Shown: positions 1 to 9,807, numbered from the stretch's first letter. The stretch: 44,538 nucleotides of DNA from Flavobacteriaceae bacterium (GCA_023257625.1 JALRBW010000011.1:1-44538), one strand, 5' to 3'. The notes: generated by a model not told the origin, from the letters alone. Numbers and translations are program-made.

Positions 1-1089
1 TCCCTTGTAAATGTCAACACTAAAAATGGTAGCGGCACTATTCAATACACTGTTAAATGTACTCAAAACGGCACCCATTACAATTGCGGCAAAAAGACCA
101 ATAAAACCAACGGGCAATACTTTTTTTATTAATTCGGGATAGACTAAGTCTTGATTATCGTAAAGGCTATCACCGTAGTAATAAAAACCAATAACACCGG
201 GAAGAATAATGATTAGGGGAACTAAAATTTTTAATACTCCGGTATACAATAATCCTTTTTGTGCTTCAGCTAGATTTTTAGCCCCTAGGGCACGTTGAAT
301 AATGGTTTGATTCATGCTCCAGAAATACAATTGATTTATTATCAAACCCGTAAAAAGAACTTCAAAAGGCAGTACAGAATCTGAAGCGCCAATCACGTTA
401 AATTTTTCAGGCGCATGCCCATAGACAGTCTGTAGCCCGTTCCACAGATTACCTTCTCCAATTTGATATAAAGCTATGGAGGGAATTGCCAATCCACCAA
501 TAAGTAACCCATACCCATTTACTGTATCTGAAACGGCTACGGCTTTTAGTCCTCCAATAATAGCATAGCACGCCCCAATACAACCTATGGCAATAACCGT
601 AAGTGTAATTCCTTTTTGTTGGGTAACGCCTAGGACCTCAGAAACATTAAAAATACTTTCAAGATTAAGCGCACCCGTATACAATACAATTGGCAATAAA
701 GTAACTACAAACGAAATCATTAGAAAAAAGGCTACCAACGTTCGTGTTGCTTTATCAAAGCGTTGTTCCAAGTATTGTGGAATGGTGGTAAGTCCCATTT
801 TTAAGTATTTGGGAATAAAGTAAAGTGCAGCTACTACTAAGGCCAAGGCAGAGGTTACCTCCCAGGCAATAATGATAAATCCATTTTTATAGGAAGAACC
901 GTTCATGCCAATCAAATGTTCAGTAGAAATATTGGTTAGCAACATGGAACCGGCAATAACAATACCGGTCAAACTTCGTCCCCCAAGAAAATAGCCATCG
1001 GTAGAACTTAAATTTTCTTTTCGAAGGGTGTACCAAGAATATAAGGCTACAAAAAGGGTATATCCTATAAAGGTGAGTAAGATGAACAT
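1..1089 (-). CDS. Sodium/solute symporter (SSS family), C-terminus beyond window edge
   Basis: This is the first 363 residues of a polytopic membrane protein; the frame is open to base 1, so the C-terminus is missing (family length is usually about 500-550). The start ATG at 1089 is followed by a first hydrophobic helix, then GGRSLTG and an STEHLIG segment at about residues 36-62, which match the SSS/SGLT signature around the substrate and Na+ sites. About ten hydrophobic segments can be counted. NQTIIQRALGAK lies near residue 270, as in sugar-type symporters. It begins 4 nt after the stop of iolG and is probably co-transcribed with it, so Na+-driven myo-inositol or related polyol uptake at the inner membrane is a reasonable inference. 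Family assignment is firm; the substrate is inferred from context only. Confidence 0.88.
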   Translation of the reverse strand, partial: MFILLTFIGYTLFVALYSWYTLRKENLSSTDGYFLGGRSLTGIVIAGSMLLTNISTEHLIGMNGSSYKNGFIIIAWEVTSALALVVAALYFIPKYLKMGLTTIPQYLEQRFDKATRTLVAFFLMISFVVTLLPIVLYTGALNLESIFNVSEVLGVTQQKGITLTVIAIGCIGACYAIIGGLKAVAVSDTVNGYGLLIGGLAIPSIALYQIGEGNLWNGLQTVYGHAPEKFNVIGASDSVLPFEVLFTGLIINQLYFWSMNQTIIQRALGAKNLAEAQKGLLYTGVLKILVPLIIILPGVIGFYYYGDSLYDNQDLVYPELIKKVLPVGFIGLFAAIVMGAVLSTFNSVLNSAATIFSVDIYKG

Positions 1090-1093
1090 TGGG

Positions 1094-2110
1094 TTAGTTA
1101 TTTATTATTTCTGAAAGGCAAACGACTCTGTTTTCTTCAACTGAACGCTGGGCGGCAATACTTATGGCCATACTTTGAAGTCCTTCTTCAGCACTAACAG
1201 GAGAGGGCCCTCCCTCAGAAATATACTTTAAAAAAGCCCCCATTTCTAAACGGTAGGAAGCTTCATAACGTTCCATAAAGAAGGGAAGTAATGTTGGACT
1301 GTGAAATCCTTGTGTATCTGAATGGTATTCAAATGTTGCTGTTGGATTTGTAGCGCCCCAAACTCCTTTTTCACCAAACACTTCAATGCGTTGATCGTAT
1401 CCATAGGCTGAATTTCTACTGTTGTCAATAGTCACAAGGGTACCTTTTTTAAATCGTAATGTGGTAATGGCAGTATCAACATCATGAAATGCTTTCAATC
1501 GAGGTTCTCCTAAAACTGCAGCTTCAGTATATACGGTTTCTACTTCATCGTCAAGCAGATAACGCGCCATATCAAAATCATGAATGGCCATATCTAAAAA
1601 TAAGCCACCTGAGGTTTTGAGATACTCTACTGGAGGAGGACCAGGATCTCGACTAGTGATACGAAGCAGATGAGGGGTACCTACTTTTCCGGTTTGAAGA
1701 GCGTCTTTTAGCCTACAGTAAGTCGGATCAAACCTCCGATTAAAACCCAGCATAAAAGGAATGTTTGCCTTTTTTATGATTTGGACTACCTTTTTAACCA
1801 CAGAAAAGGACAAGTCTAGGGGTTTTTCACAAAAAATGGCTTTTCCCGCCTTGGCCGCTTGTTCAATATGAGTAGCATGAAACCCTGTGGGTGAGGCGAT
1901 AATAATGGCATCGAGATCAGGGTCTTGCACAAGGGAAGTGAAATCATTATAAAATCGAGAGACACCACAACGTGCAACCCACTGCTTCTTTTCAGGGTGT
2001 ACACGGGCAGCTGCAATGACCATGCAATTAGGGAAGTGATGCGTGGCATGAGTAAGATGAACTTTGCCAATTCTTCCCAACCCAATGATTCCTAAGTTTA
2101 TTGTTTTCAA
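1094..2110 (-). CDS. iolG: myo-Inositol 2-dehydrogenase (Gfo/Idh/MocA family)
   Basis: This is a 338-residue cytoplasmic NAD-dependent oxidoreductase. The Rossmann motif GIIGLGRIGKVH lies at residues 8-18, the family Lys motif EKPLD at 95-99 and DMAIHDFD at 173-180. K96, D173 and H177 line up with the catalytic Lys/Asp/His triad known for Bacillus IolG. The stretches ITSRDPGPPP and IDNSRNSAYGYDQR are typical of the IolG branch rather than of general Gfo/Idh enzymes. The predicted reaction is oxidation of myo-inositol to scyllo-inosose. It is upstream of, and almost touching, a sodium/solute symporter. No other inositol catabolic gene is visible, so the rest of the pathway may lie beyond the left edge. 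Other inositol isomers as substrates cannot be excluded. Confidence 0.85.
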   Translation of the reverse strand: MKTINLGIIGLGRIGKVHLTHATHHFPNCMVIAAARVHPEKKQWVARCGVSRFYNDFTSLVQDPDLDAIIIASPTGFHATHIEQAAKAGKAIFCEKPLDLSFSVVKKVVQIIKKANIPFMLGFNRRFDPTYCRLKDALQTGKVGTPHLLRITSRDPGPPPVEYLKTSGGLFLDMAIHDFDMARYLLDDEVETVYTEAAVLGEPRLKAFHDVDTAITTLRFKKGTLVTIDNSRNSAYGYDQRIEVFGEKGVWGATNPTATFEYHSDTQGFHSPTLLPFFMERYEASYRLEMGAFLKYISEGGPSPVSAEEGLQSMAISIAAQRSVEENRVVCLSEIINN

Positions 2111-2173
2111 TGGTAATTTCGTTATCTCTTAGTTTTAAAGATACAGATTTAATAGCCAATGCGTTTATTGGTT

Positions 2174-2524
2174 TTACGATCTTTCATCCTCCCAAATCAA
2201 CACCTCATTTTTTCGGTCGGTAAAAAAGCCAGAGCATTTTCCATCGCCCATTCCCGTTATCCCCCCATCAGGATGGCAAATTAGGGTACAATTCTCATCA
2301 TGCAATTCACTAAAAACATCGCAGCAGTATTGAGGAAAAAAATAAACAATTTTCCCTTGGTACTCATATTGATAAACTTTTGCTGGCGGATTCCGAACCT
2401 CTTCCTTTTTTATGGCTTCTATTTTTTGTGCTATGCAGCCGGGAATTGTATTAGAAGATACTTCTTTGTTACAATTTAAAAGTAGAAGTATGAGAAATAG
2501 GGAAAAGAAGGGTGGCTGTTTCAT
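2174..2524 (-). CDS. DUF6970-type small lipoprotein
   Basis: This is a 116-residue exported protein. The N-terminus is Lys plus a run of Leu/Ile/Phe ending in LLLLNC at about residues 13-18, which reads as a lipoprotein signal with Cys18 as the lipidated residue. The mature part has a Cys-rich core: IPGCIAQKI, VYFFPQYCCDVFSEL and CHPDGGITGMGDGKC. This pattern (paired Cys, PDGG, GDGKC) is the one I associate with DUF6970, a Bacteroidota family of unknown function. It starts 12 nt downstream of umuD on the same strand, so it may be the last gene of the umuC-umuD transcript, although no functional link is known. Location is probably the periplasmic face of a membrane. Confidence 0.72.
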   Translation of the reverse strand: MKQPPFFSLFLILLLLNCNKEVSSNTIPGCIAQKIEAIKKEEVRNPPAKVYQYEYQGKIVYFFPQYCCDVFSELHDENCTLICHPDGGITGMGDGKCSGFFTDRKNEVLIWEDERS

Positions 2525-2536
2525 GGAAGTTTTAGT

Positions 2537-2968
2537 TCATAATTTTTTGACGACATAGGTCACTATTCCCCAAATAATCAATTCATTTTCTTCGGTAACT
2601 TTAATGGGCGGATATTTTTTATTTTCAGGCATAAGGTAAATGCAGTCAGCTTCTACTTTAAGCCGTTTCACAGTAAATTCACCATCGATAAAACATACTG
2701 CAATTTTATTGTCTTTAGGTTCAAGGCTCCGGTCAATGACCAACAAATCTCCATCATCTAAACCAGCTCCTTGCATTGATTCACCTGAGACACGGGCATA
2801 AAAAGTTGCCGCTTCGTTGCGCACCACTTCCTGATCAATGCTAATGCGTAATTCTTTAAAATCATCTGCTGGCGATGGAAAACCTGCAGAGATTCCTTCT
2901 TGTGCCCAGTGCAATGTTTTTTGGTGCTCTTTATCAGGTTGGAAAAAATGTAAAGAGGGTGTTTTCAT
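2537..2968 (-). CDS. umuD: UmuD-like autoproteolytic subunit of DNA polymerase V
   Basis: This is a 143-residue S24/LexA-family protein with no DNA-binding domain, the size of UmuD. The expected self-cleavage bond is Ala28-Gly29 in SAGFPSP. The nucleophile Ser64 sits in SGESMQGAG and the general-base Lys101 in FTVKRL. RecA-stimulated removal of the N-terminal tail should yield UmuD', which activates UmuC for translesion synthesis. It begins 4 nt after the umuC stop, so the two are co-transcribed, but here umuC comes first, which is opposite to the E. coli umuDC order. I saw no recognisable SOS box in the upstream gap at 4233-4415, which is expected because LexA boxes of Bacteroidota are poorly known. 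Confidence 0.9.
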   Translation of the reverse strand: MKTPSLHFFQPDKEHQKTLHWAQEGISAGFPSPADDFKELRISIDQEVVRNEAATFYARVSGESMQGAGLDDGDLLVIDRSLEPKDNKIAVCFIDGEFTVKRLKVEADCIYLMPENKKYPPIKVTEENELIIWGIVTYVVKKL

Positions 2969-2972
2969 TCTA

Positions 2973-4232
2973 TTATTTTACCGTAATGATTTCTTTAATT
3001 TCGGTAGTAAAGCGTTTTGATAAGTGTTCTTGTTTCATTTTCCAAGTATGGTTTAAGTCTTGGTTGGCTAATTTCATTCGATAAGGGCCAAATCGTTTAT
3101 GTATACGGTCTAACGCTTGCATCAAAGCGTGGTGTTTTGCATGTTTTTCTTCAAACAGCGTCAGTTGACGGGTAGCAGTTGGTACTAGTCCCATTACCAT
3201 GACTCCGGCTTTTTTATACTTAATTCCTTCCCTAAAAATATGACGTAGCCCTTTAACCGCATATTGACTTAACAAAATACTGGAACTGCTGGCATAGGGT
3301 AATGTAAGTACACAACTGTTTTGGTAGGGTACTGTTCCGGCTTTGTGGGGGTCGCTACGAACAAATACCAACAAGGCATGACAGCTGCTGCTTTGCTTTC
3401 GCATTTTTTCAGCACAGCTACTGGCAAAGGTTGAAACGCGTTCTTCCAAGTCAGAAAATTTACTTAATGTTCCTTCAAAACTACGAGTAGTAGCGATTCC
3501 CTTTTTTGGGGGTTGCATTTCTTCAAGTTGAATAAAAGGAAGACCCTGTAGGTCTTTTTTGAGACGAAGTCCTAAAACGCTCATGTGCTTTTTAACCCAA
3601 GTATCTGGAAGGTTAACAAAGTCTAAGGCTGTTTTCACACCCAGCTCTTCTAGGCGCTTCCGGTGCTGACGCCCCACACCCCAAACCTCACCAATAGCAG
3701 TCCACTTTAAGGCTTTTATCCGCTTTTCATCAGTGTCGATACAATACACGCCTTGTGTTTTTTCGACATACTTTTTGGCAATTTTATTTGCAATTTTAGC
3801 AAGGGCTTTGCTTGGAGCAATCCCAACAGAAACAGGAATGCCAGTCCATTGGCGCACTTGTTTACGCAAACGATGCCCCTGTGCAGAAAGGTCATAAAAG
3901 CCAAATCCCTTAAATTGTAAAAATGCTTCGTCTATACTGTACACTTCGAGGTGTGGAGTATACTGCTCTAAAATAGACATTACCCGACTACTCATATCGC
4001 CATAGAGAGGATAATTGGAGGAAAATACCTTCACTTTTTTTTCGCGAAACAAGGCTTTGTACTGAAATGCGGGTGCTCCCATTGGAATGCCTAATGCTTT
4101 AGCTTCGTTACTACGTGCAATAACACATCCGTCATTATTCGAGAGAATCACGATGGGTTTTCCTTCCCATTGAGGTTGAAAAACCCGCTCGCAAGAGGCG
4201 TAAAAATTGTTACAGTCAACCAGTGCAAACAT
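2973..4232 (-). CDS. umuC: UmuC-like Y-family DNA polymerase (pol V catalytic subunit)
   Basis: This is a 419-residue translesion polymerase. The N-terminus MFALVDCNNFYASCE carries the first metal-binding Asp (D6). YSIDEAF near residues 98-104 supplies the catalytic D101-E102 pair. SVGIAPSKALAKIANKIAK is the fingers/palm signature, followed by helix-hairpin-helix and little-finger regions. I place the start at the ATG at 4232, because the conserved family N-terminus begins there; an in-frame TTG at 4238 would add only two residues. It is the first gene of a umuC-umuD-DUF6970 run and diverges from sucA. A promoter-like TACCTTTTG lies on this strand at 4236-4244, only 3 nt before the ATG. Confidence 0.92.
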   Translation of the reverse strand: MFALVDCNNFYASCERVFQPQWEGKPIVILSNNDGCVIARSNEAKALGIPMGAPAFQYKALFREKKVKVFSSNYPLYGDMSSRVMSILEQYTPHLEVYSIDEAFLQFKGFGFYDLSAQGHRLRKQVRQWTGIPVSVGIAPSKALAKIANKIAKKYVEKTQGVYCIDTDEKRIKALKWTAIGEVWGVGRQHRKRLEELGVKTALDFVNLPDTWVKKHMSVLGLRLKKDLQGLPFIQLEEMQPPKKGIATTRSFEGTLSKFSDLEERVSTFASSCAEKMRKQSSSCHALLVFVRSDPHKAGTVPYQNSCVLTLPYASSSSILLSQYAVKGLRHIFREGIKYKKAGVMVMGLVPTATRQLTLFEEKHAKHHALMQALDRIHKRFGPYRMKLANQDLNHTWKMKQEHLSKRFTTEIKEIITVK

Positions 4233-4352
4233 GGTCAAAAGGTATTAAAATGTTTACGGAAATGCGATAGAATTGCCAAAAAAAAAGTGTCCTTTTTATC
4301 CGAAACAAGAAGATGAAAAAACCCAAAAGTAAATGCGCTATTTTTTCTAAAA

Positions 4353-4386
4353 TTGAGAATCACTTTGGGCAAAAGTTGTAATTTTG
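4353..4386 (+). promoter_or_regulatory. Predicted sucA promoter (TTG … TAATTTTG)
   Basis: TAATTTTG at 4379-4386 matches the Bacteroidota −7 element TAnnTTTG exactly. A TTG at 4353-4355 lies 23 nt upstream and a closer TTTG at 4364-4367 has 11 nt spacing. The sucA ATG at 4416 follows 29 nt after the box. The reading frame extends upstream through this box to a TTG, so the promoter supports the shorter start. Confidence 0.5.
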
Positions 4387-4415
4387 ACAGATGGATTTTA
4401 GAAGAAATCACTTCA

Positions 4416-7184
4416 ATGGATAATTATTCGTTTCTAAACGCTGCGCATACCGCTTATTTTGCAGAGCTATACGACCAATATTTACAAAACCCCGATAGTG
4501 TTGAGCCTAGCTGGAGAGCCTTTTTTCAAGGATTTGACTTTGGAATGGAGAGCAATACTTCGGTAGCAAATTTAACAGCTACAGAAGTTCCAGAGCAGCT
4601 GCAAAAAGAATTTAAAGTAGTAAAATTAATAGAGGGTTATCGATCACGAGGGCATTTATTTACTAAAACTAATCCCGTTCGAGAGCGACGAAAATACACT
4701 CCCACGCTAGATATTGAAAATTTTGGACTATCAGAACAAGACCTTGAAACGGTATTTAATGCAGGAGATACAATGGGAATTGGCCCAAGTACTTTACGTG
4801 AAATTATTCAACACTTACAGCGGATATATTGTGATTCGATTGGAATTGAATACATGTATATTCGTGATCCGGAAAAGGTCAATTGGATTCAACAGCGACT
4901 AAATATAAATGACAATCACCCTAATTTTAGTACAGAACAAAAGAAGCACATACTGAATAAACTCAATCAGGCAGTTAGTTTTGAAAATTTTTTACACACT
5001 AAATATGTTGGTCAAAAACGATTTTCACTTGAAGGAGGAGAGTCGTTAATCCCCGCTTTAGATGCAGTAATTGAATCGGCTGCAAACCAAGGAGTAGAAG
5101 AGTTTGTAATGGGAATGGCCCACAGAGGTAGATTGAATACTTTAACAAATATTTTTGGCAAATCAACTAAAGATATATTTAGTGAATTTGACGGAAAAGA
5201 TTATGAAGAAATGGTCTTTGATGGTGATGTTAAGTATCATCTAGGATGGACGTCACAACGCGTGACGGATAACGGAAAGAAAATTAATATGAATATTGCC
5301 CCGAATCCATCCCACCTTGAAACAGTAGGTGCTGTAGTGGAAGGTATTACAAGGGCAAAACTTGAAAATAAGTTTAAAGGGGATACTCATAAAATACTTC
5401 CTATTATTGTACACGGAGATGCCGCCATTGCTGGTCAAGGGTTACCCTATGAAATTGTTCAGATGGCATCCTTAAAAGGCTATAAGACAGGAGGCACTAT
5501 TCATATAGTTGTTAATAATCAGATTGGATTTACCACTAATTATCTTGATGCTCGCTCAAGTACCTATTGCACTGATGTGGCAAAAGTTACACTTTCACCT
5601 GTTTTACATGTTAATGCCGATGATGCTGAGGCTGTTGTTCACGCAACGCTTTTCGCTTTAGATTATCGTATGCGTTTTGAGCGTGATGTTTTTATTGACC
5701 TTTTAGGTTATCGAAAATACGGACATAACGAAGGTGATGAGCCTCGTTTTACACAACCAACCTTATACAAGGCCATTGCTCGTCATCCCAATCCAAGAGA
5801 TATTTACGCAAATCAACTCATTGCCAATGGAGTAATTGATGATCAATACGTTAACTTTCTTGAAGAAGAATACAAAGCCGTTTTAGAGCATAATTTAGAG
5901 GATTCCAAAAAAATTGAAACTACGGTAATAACTCCTTTTATGGAGGACGAATGGAAGGATTTTGTACGTGTGGATGAAAAAGTAATGAGTGAACCCATTA
6001 CTACCGCTGTGGATGCAAATCAGTTAGACTTGGTGGCAAAAGCTATAACCACCTTACCTGAAGGGCTTAATTTTTTAAGAAAAATTGAACGTCTTTTAGA
6101 GGATCGCAAAGCCATGTATTTTGAAAACGACAACTTGGATTGGGCTATGGGTGAACTTTTAGCGTATGGCACTCTACTGCTCGAAGGACACAATGTTAGG
6201 CTTTCTGGACAAGACGTTGAACGGGGTACTTTTTCCCATCGTCATGCGGTCATTAAAACAGAAAATGCTGAAGAAGAGATAGTGTTGCTCAATCAAATTC
6301 AACCCGAAAAACAAGGTCGTTTTTCTGTTTACAATTCTTTATTATCAGAGTATGGAGTAATGGGATTTGATTATGGGTATGCCCTTGCAAGCCCAAAAAC
6401 ATTGACCCTTTGGGAGGCTCAATTTGGTGACTTTTCAAATGGAGCCCAGATCATGATTGACCAATATCTATCTGCGGCAGAAGACAAGTGGAAATTACAA
6501 AACGGATTAGTGTTATTGCTTCCCCATGGTTACGAAGGACAAGGGGCTGAACATTCTTCAGCTCGAATGGAACGCTACCTTCAATTATGTGCAAAAGACA
6601 ATATGTTTGTGGCAAATTGTACCACCCCTGCTAATTTGTTCCACTTGCTTCGACGTCAAATGAAGACTAATTACCGAAAACCCTTGGTAGTATTTACACC
6701 TAAAAGTTTATTACGTCATCCACAAGTGGTTTCCCGAAAAATTGAATTTACCCATGGACAATTTCAGCCTCTACTTTCAGATAATGAAGTTAATAATCAA
6801 GAGGTAACCTCTGTTGTGTTCTGTTCAGGAAAATTTTATTATGATTTGTACAAGTTCAGAGAAGAACATAATCGATTTGATGTTGCACTAATTCGGTTAG
6901 AACAACTTTTTCCCTTACCTGTATCTGAAATTGAAACTGAATTAACGAAATACCCCAATGCCAAAGAAAAAGTTTGGGCACAAGAAGAGCCAAGAAATAT
7001 GGGAGCTTGGAGTTATTTACTTTTACAATATCCTAAAGCCTCTCAGTTTAGGCCTGCAACACGCCGATATTATGGAGCCCCAGCAGCAGGAAGTGCAACC
7101 CGTTACCAACGTCGTCATCAACAAGTAATTGATTACGTTTTTGATCCTACAAAAGATAACTTTATACAACAAGCAAAGAAATAA
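4416..7184 (+). CDS. sucA: 2-Oxoglutarate dehydrogenase E1 component
   Basis: This 922-residue thiamine-diphosphate enzyme decarboxylates 2-oxoglutarate and passes the succinyl group to the lipoyl arm of SucB. The N-terminus [20 protein letters not shown] is the E1o-specific helix that contacts E2. [11 protein letters not shown] (about 231-241), [10 protein letters not shown] (333-342) and NNQIGFTT (367-374) form the ThDP/Mg and active-site region. [10 protein letters not shown] and a C-terminal transketolase-type half follow. The frame stays open 21 codons upstream to a TTG, but the family N-terminus and a promoter box at 4379-4386 favour the ATG at 4416. sucB begins 4 nt after its stop. Length fits the full-length family. 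It sits in the TCA cycle in the cytoplasm. Confidence 0.97.
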   Translation: MDNYSFLNAAHTAYFAELYDQYLQNPDSVEPSWRAFFQGFDFGMESNTSVANLTATEVPEQLQKEFKVVKLIEGYRSRGHLFTKTNPVRERRKYTPTLDIENFGLSEQDLETVFNAGDTMGIGPSTLREIIQHLQRIYCDSIGIEYMYIRDPEKVNWIQQRLNINDNHPNFSTEQKKHILNKLNQAVSFENFLHTKYVGQKRFSLEGGESLIPALDAVIESAANQGVEEFVMGMAHRGRLNTLTNIFGKSTKDIFSEFDGKDYEEMVFDGDVKYHLGWTSQRVTDNGKKINMNIAPNPSHLETVGAVVEGITRAKLENKFKGDTHKILPIIVHGDAAIAGQGLPYEIVQMASLKGYKTGGTIHIVVNNQIGFTTNYLDARSSTYCTDVAKVTLSPVLHVNADDAEAVVHATLFALDYRMRFERDVFIDLLGYRKYGHNEGDEPRFTQPTLYKAIARHPNPRDIYANQLIANGVIDDQYVNFLEEEYKAVLEHNLEDSKKIETTVITPFMEDEWKDFVRVDEKVMSEPITTAVDANQLDLVAKAITTLPEGLNFLRKIERLLEDRKAMYFENDNLDWAMGELLAYGTLLLEGHNVRLSGQDVERGTFSHRHAVIKTENAEEEIVLLNQIQPEKQGRFSVYNSLLSEYGVMGFDYGYALASPKTLTLWEAQFGDFSNGAQIMIDQYLSAAEDKWKLQNGLVLLLPHGYEGQGAEHSSARMERYLQLCAKDNMFVANCTTPANLFHLLRRQMKTNYRKPLVVFTPKSLLRHPQVVSRKIEFTHGQFQPLLSDNEVNNQEVTSVVFCSGKFYYDLYKFREEHNRFDVALIRLEQLFPLPVSEIETELTKYPNAKEKVWAQEEPRNMGAWSYLLLQYPKASQFRPATRRYYGAPAAGSATRYQRRHQQVIDYVFDPTKDNFIQQAKK

Positions 7185-7188
7185 TTCC

Positions 7189-8403
7189 ATGATTTTAGAA
7201 ATGAAAGTTCCTTCACCGGGTGAATCTATAACAGAAGTTGAAATAGCTCAATGGTTGGTTTCTGATGGTGATTATGTTGAAAAAGACCAAGCTATTGCTG
7301 AAGTAGATTCAGACAAAGCCACTTTAGAATTACCTGCAGAAGTAAGCGGTACCATTACCCTAAAAGCTGTTGAAGGAGATGCAGTTGCAGTTGGTGCTGT
7401 AGTATGTTTAATAGATACAGAAGGAAAAGCACCCAAAGGGAATGTCGAAAAATTATCAGCTGTCAACACGACCAAGGTTACGTCAACTTCTCCTCAAGAA
7501 GTTACAACAATTACACCTACTTATGCTGCTAATACACCTTCGCCAGCAGCTAAAAAAATCATGGAAGAAAAAGGAATCGCACCTCATTCTATTTCAGGGA
7601 CAGGTAGAGGCGGGCGCATTACCAAAGAAGATGCCGTAAAGGCTACACCTGCAATGGGTTCTGCTCCAGAATGGGGAGAGCGTGGGCAAAAAAGAGAAAA
7701 GCTGTCAATGTTAAGACGAAAAGTAGCTGAACGTTTAGTAGAAGCTAAAAATGAAACGGCTATGCTTACTACTTTTAATGAAGCAGATATGTCGTCCATT
7801 TTTAATGTTCGAAACCAGTATAAAGATACTTTTCAAGAAAAACATGGCGTAAAATTAGGCTTCATGAGTTTTTTTACCAAAGCAGTAGTTCGAGCACTAT
7901 CAATTTATCCGGACGTTAATTCAATGATGGATGGGGACTACAAAATAGCTTTTGACTATTGTGATATCAGTGTTGCAGTATCAGGTCCAAAAGGGCTTAT
8001 GGTTCCAGTGGTTCGTAACGCAGAAGCCCTCTCATTTGCTGGTATAGAACAAGAAATTGGACGATTAGCTATCCGCGCACGCGAAGGAAAAATAACTGTT
8101 GATGATATGACCGGAGGTACCTTTACCATTTCGAATGGAGGGGTTTTTGGATCGATGTTATCCACTCCAATAATCAACCCGCCACAATCAGGGATTTTAG
8201 GAATGCACAATATAATTGAACGTCCTGTAGCCATTAATGGCAAAGTAGAAATTCGTCCGATGATGTACTTGGCACTTTCTTATGATCATCGCATTATTGA
8301 TGGTAGAGAATCAGTTGGTTTTTTGGTAGCCGTAAAAGAAGCACTTGAAGATCCTATTGAGCACATCATGGGAGGAAATATAAAGAAAGCGTTTGATTTA
8401 TAA
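7189..8403 (+). CDS. sucB: 2-Oxoglutarate dehydrogenase E2, dihydrolipoyl succinyltransferase
   Basis: This is a 404-residue E2 protein with three parts. A lipoyl domain covers residues 1-75, with the lipoylated Lys43 in EVDSDKAT. A short peripheral-subunit-binding domain lies near 125-160 ([13 protein letters not shown] … [11 protein letters not shown]). The C-terminal acyltransferase domain carries the catalytic [11 protein letters not shown] motif (His and Asp of HxxxDG). It forms the core of the complex, moving succinyl groups from SucA to CoA. I chose the ATG at 7189, directly before the lipoyl fold; the frame upstream overlaps the sucA end and adds nothing conserved. E3 (lpd) is not in the window. 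The stop overlaps that of the convergent protease gene by 6 nt. Confidence 0.96.
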   Translation: MILEMKVPSPGESITEVEIAQWLVSDGDYVEKDQAIAEVDSDKATLELPAEVSGTITLKAVEGDAVAVGAVVCLIDTEGKAPKGNVEKLSAVNTTKVTSTSPQEVTTITPTYAANTPSPAAKKIMEEKGIAPHSISGTGRGGRITKEDAVKATPAMGSAPEWGERGQKREKLSMLRRKVAERLVEAKNETAMLTTFNEADMSSIFNVRNQYKDTFQEKHGVKLGFMSFFTKAVVRALSIYPDVNSMMDGDYKIAFDYCDISVAVSGPKGLMVPVVRNAEALSFAGIEQEIGRLAIRAREGKITVDDMTGGTFTISNGGVFGSMLSTPIINPPQSGILGMHNIIERPVAINGKVEIRPMMYLALSYDHRIIDGRESVGFLVAVKEALEDPIEHIMGGNIKKAFDL

Positions 8404-8802
8404 CCACAGCTTTTGGGTAGCATAATCTAGTATGCTTTTGTTTTTAGTAAAAAAATCGGCACCTAAAATACCATCTATTGATTGACACCCTTGCGAAGCA
8501 AGGGTTTGGTTGACATGATTCAAGTCTAACAAAACAAAAGAAAAAAATCCAACAGGATGAATTCCTATTTGCAAACTGGCCTTTTTTGTTGAAATTGCTT
8601 TTAACTTATCTTGACTTGCACTTGCCGCATCAAACGGATCTCCTTTACACTCCAATTGATAATGATCTTTGAGATTCCAATGTATACAACTATTTGATGC
8701 CCCTGAATCGAGTAATAAAATGGCAGAAAATCCATTAATTTTCGCTTTGCACAATAAGTGATTAGTTTTACTTTTTTTTAGGGCTACAAATCGATCTTTC
8801 AT
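8398..8802 (-). CDS. Retropepsin-like aspartic protease domain protein
   Basis: This is a 134-residue protein made of a single aspartic-protease half-domain. [13 protein letters not shown] at about residues 29-41 contains the catalytic DSGA triad-like motif, and the C-terminus [17 protein letters not shown] is the usual second-strand/hairpin signature of clan AA single-domain proteases, which act as dimers. No signal peptide or membrane segment is seen, so a cytoplasmic location is likely. Substrate is unknown. It diverges from tatD, and on this strand an exact TACCTTTG box ends 4 nt before the ATG. Its stop shares a TTATAA with the sucB stop. Confidence 0.78.
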   Translation of the reverse strand: MKDRFVALKKSKTNHLLCKAKINGFSAILLLDSGASNSCIHWNLKDHYQLECKGDPFDAASASQDKLKAISTKKASLQIGIHPVGFFSFVLLDLNHVNQTLASQGCQSIDGILGADFFTKNKSILDYATQKLWL

Positions 8803-8806
8803 ATTT

Positions 8807-8814
8807 CAAAGGTA
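8807..8814 (-). promoter_or_regulatory. Predicted −7 box of the retropepsin-like gene
   Basis: TACCTTTG on the minus strand matches TAnnTTTG exactly, with only 4 nt between its last G and the ATG at 8802. No clear −33 TTTG is seen at the usual distance. If used, the mRNA would be leaderless or nearly so. Confidence 0.4.
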
Positions 8815-9647
8815 TGCGTTCTCTATTTTATATCATATCGCTGAACATTTACCTATTTTTACATCAAAATTTTAAATCAACATTTTTGATTGACACCCAT
8901 ACTCATTTATACGCAGAGGCCTTTGACAATGATCGTGAGGAAGTTATTACTGCTGCACTAAATGCTGGAGTGTCTAAGTTTTACCTCCCTGCTATAGACA
9001 GCTCGTATGTGCAGAAAATGTATGCAATTGAAAAAAAATTTCCACAAGCTATTCGTTTGATGGCTGGGTTGCATCCAACTCATGTCAAAGAAAATGTGGA
9101 AGAAGAACTAAATAAAGTAAAAATACAACTTCAAAAAAGAAATTTTAGTGCCATAGGTGAAATTGGCATTGACTTATTTTGGGATAGAACATACATCAAA
9201 GAACAACAAGATGCTTTTTCCATTCAAATTGAATGGGCAAAACAATACAAGCTCCCTATAGTTATCCATTGTAGGGATGCTTTTGAAGAGGTCTTTGAAG
9301 TTTTAGAAAGCCATAAAGATGATCAATTGTTTGGTATATTTCATTGTTTTGCAGGTACTGAGGAGCAGGCATTTCGCGCCATTGCTTTGCAATTTAAATT
9401 AGGAATTGGAGGGGTAATAACTTTCAAAAATGGGAAAATTGATAAATTTTTACATCGGTTGCCCATAGAATCTATAGTATTGGAAACAGATGCTCCATAT
9501 TTAGCTCCGATACCTCACCGTGGAAAACGAAATGAGAGCGCCTATCTTCCGATAATTTGCAATAAAGTAGCAGAATGTTACGGCATATCAATTGGTGAAA
9601 TTGAAGAAATTACAAACCAAAATGCATATGCTGTTTTTGGAAAATAA
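8814..9647 (+). CDS. tatD: TatD-family metal-dependent deoxyribonuclease
   Basis: This is a TIM-barrel metallohydrolase. The motifs are LIDTHTHLY (metal-binding HxH), AIGEIGIDLFWD, VIHCRDAF, IFHCFAGT and LETDAPYLAP, all in family order. The role is a Mg-dependent 3'-exonuclease on DNA or RNA in repair or quality control. The first ATG (8814) gives 277 residues and a 24-residue hydrophobic stretch before the conserved LIDTHTHLY. The family usually begins right at this motif, so the real start may be the in-frame TTG at 8886 (253 residues). The ATG at 8814 would also leave only 11 nt to the divergent protease start. The product is certain, the start is not. Confidence 0.9.
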   Translation: MRSLFYIISLNIYLFLHQNFKSTFLIDTHTHLYAEAFDNDREEVITAALNAGVSKFYLPAIDSSYVQKMYAIEKKFPQAIRLMAGLHPTHVKENVEEELNKVKIQLQKRNFSAIGEIGIDLFWDRTYIKEQQDAFSIQIEWAKQYKLPIVIHCRDAFEEVFEVLESHKDDQLFGIFHCFAGTEEQAFRAIALQFKLGIGGVITFKNGKIDKFLHRLPIESIVLETDAPYLAPIPHRGKRNESAYLPIICNKVAECYGISIGEIEEITNQNAYAVFGK

Positions 9648-9658
9648 AAAAGCTTATA

Positions 9659-9694
9659 AAAAATTATTTTTTTATTTTTTAAAAGATAATTTTT
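9659..9694 (+). terminator. Predicted terminator after tatD
   Basis: A 14-bp AT-only stem with one G·U pair is formed by 9659-9672 and 9681-9694, with an 8-nt loop. The right arm ends in five T residues. It lies 12 nt after the tatD stop and 23 nt before the tRNA. Confidence 0.45.
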
Positions 9695-9717
9695 CGCTTT
9701 ATTTGAGATGTAATTTT

Positions 9718-9807
9718 AGAGAGGTGGCCGAGTGGTCTAAGGCGCACGCCTGGAAAGTGTGTATTCCAATTGCATTGGAATCGAGGGTTCGAATCCCTTC
9801 CTCTCTG
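9718..9807 (+). tRNA. tRNA-Ser (anticodon GGA)
   Basis: A 90-nt class II tRNA. The acceptor AGAGAGG (9718-9724) pairs with CCTCTCT (9800-9806), and the discriminator is G9807. The D-arm is GCC … GGC. The anticodon stem CACGC/GTGTG encloses the loop CTGGAAA, giving anticodon GGA (serine codons TCC/TCT). A long variable arm with TTCCAAT/ATTGGAA pairing is the serine hallmark. The T-loop TTCGAAT is closed by GAGGG. CCA is not encoded (CAA follows). Confidence 0.96.

Noticed and set aside
4353-4415. 21-codon N-terminal extension of SucA from a TTG
   Set aside because: It contains the predicted promoter (TAATTTTG at 4379) and has no similarity to the conserved family start at 4416.
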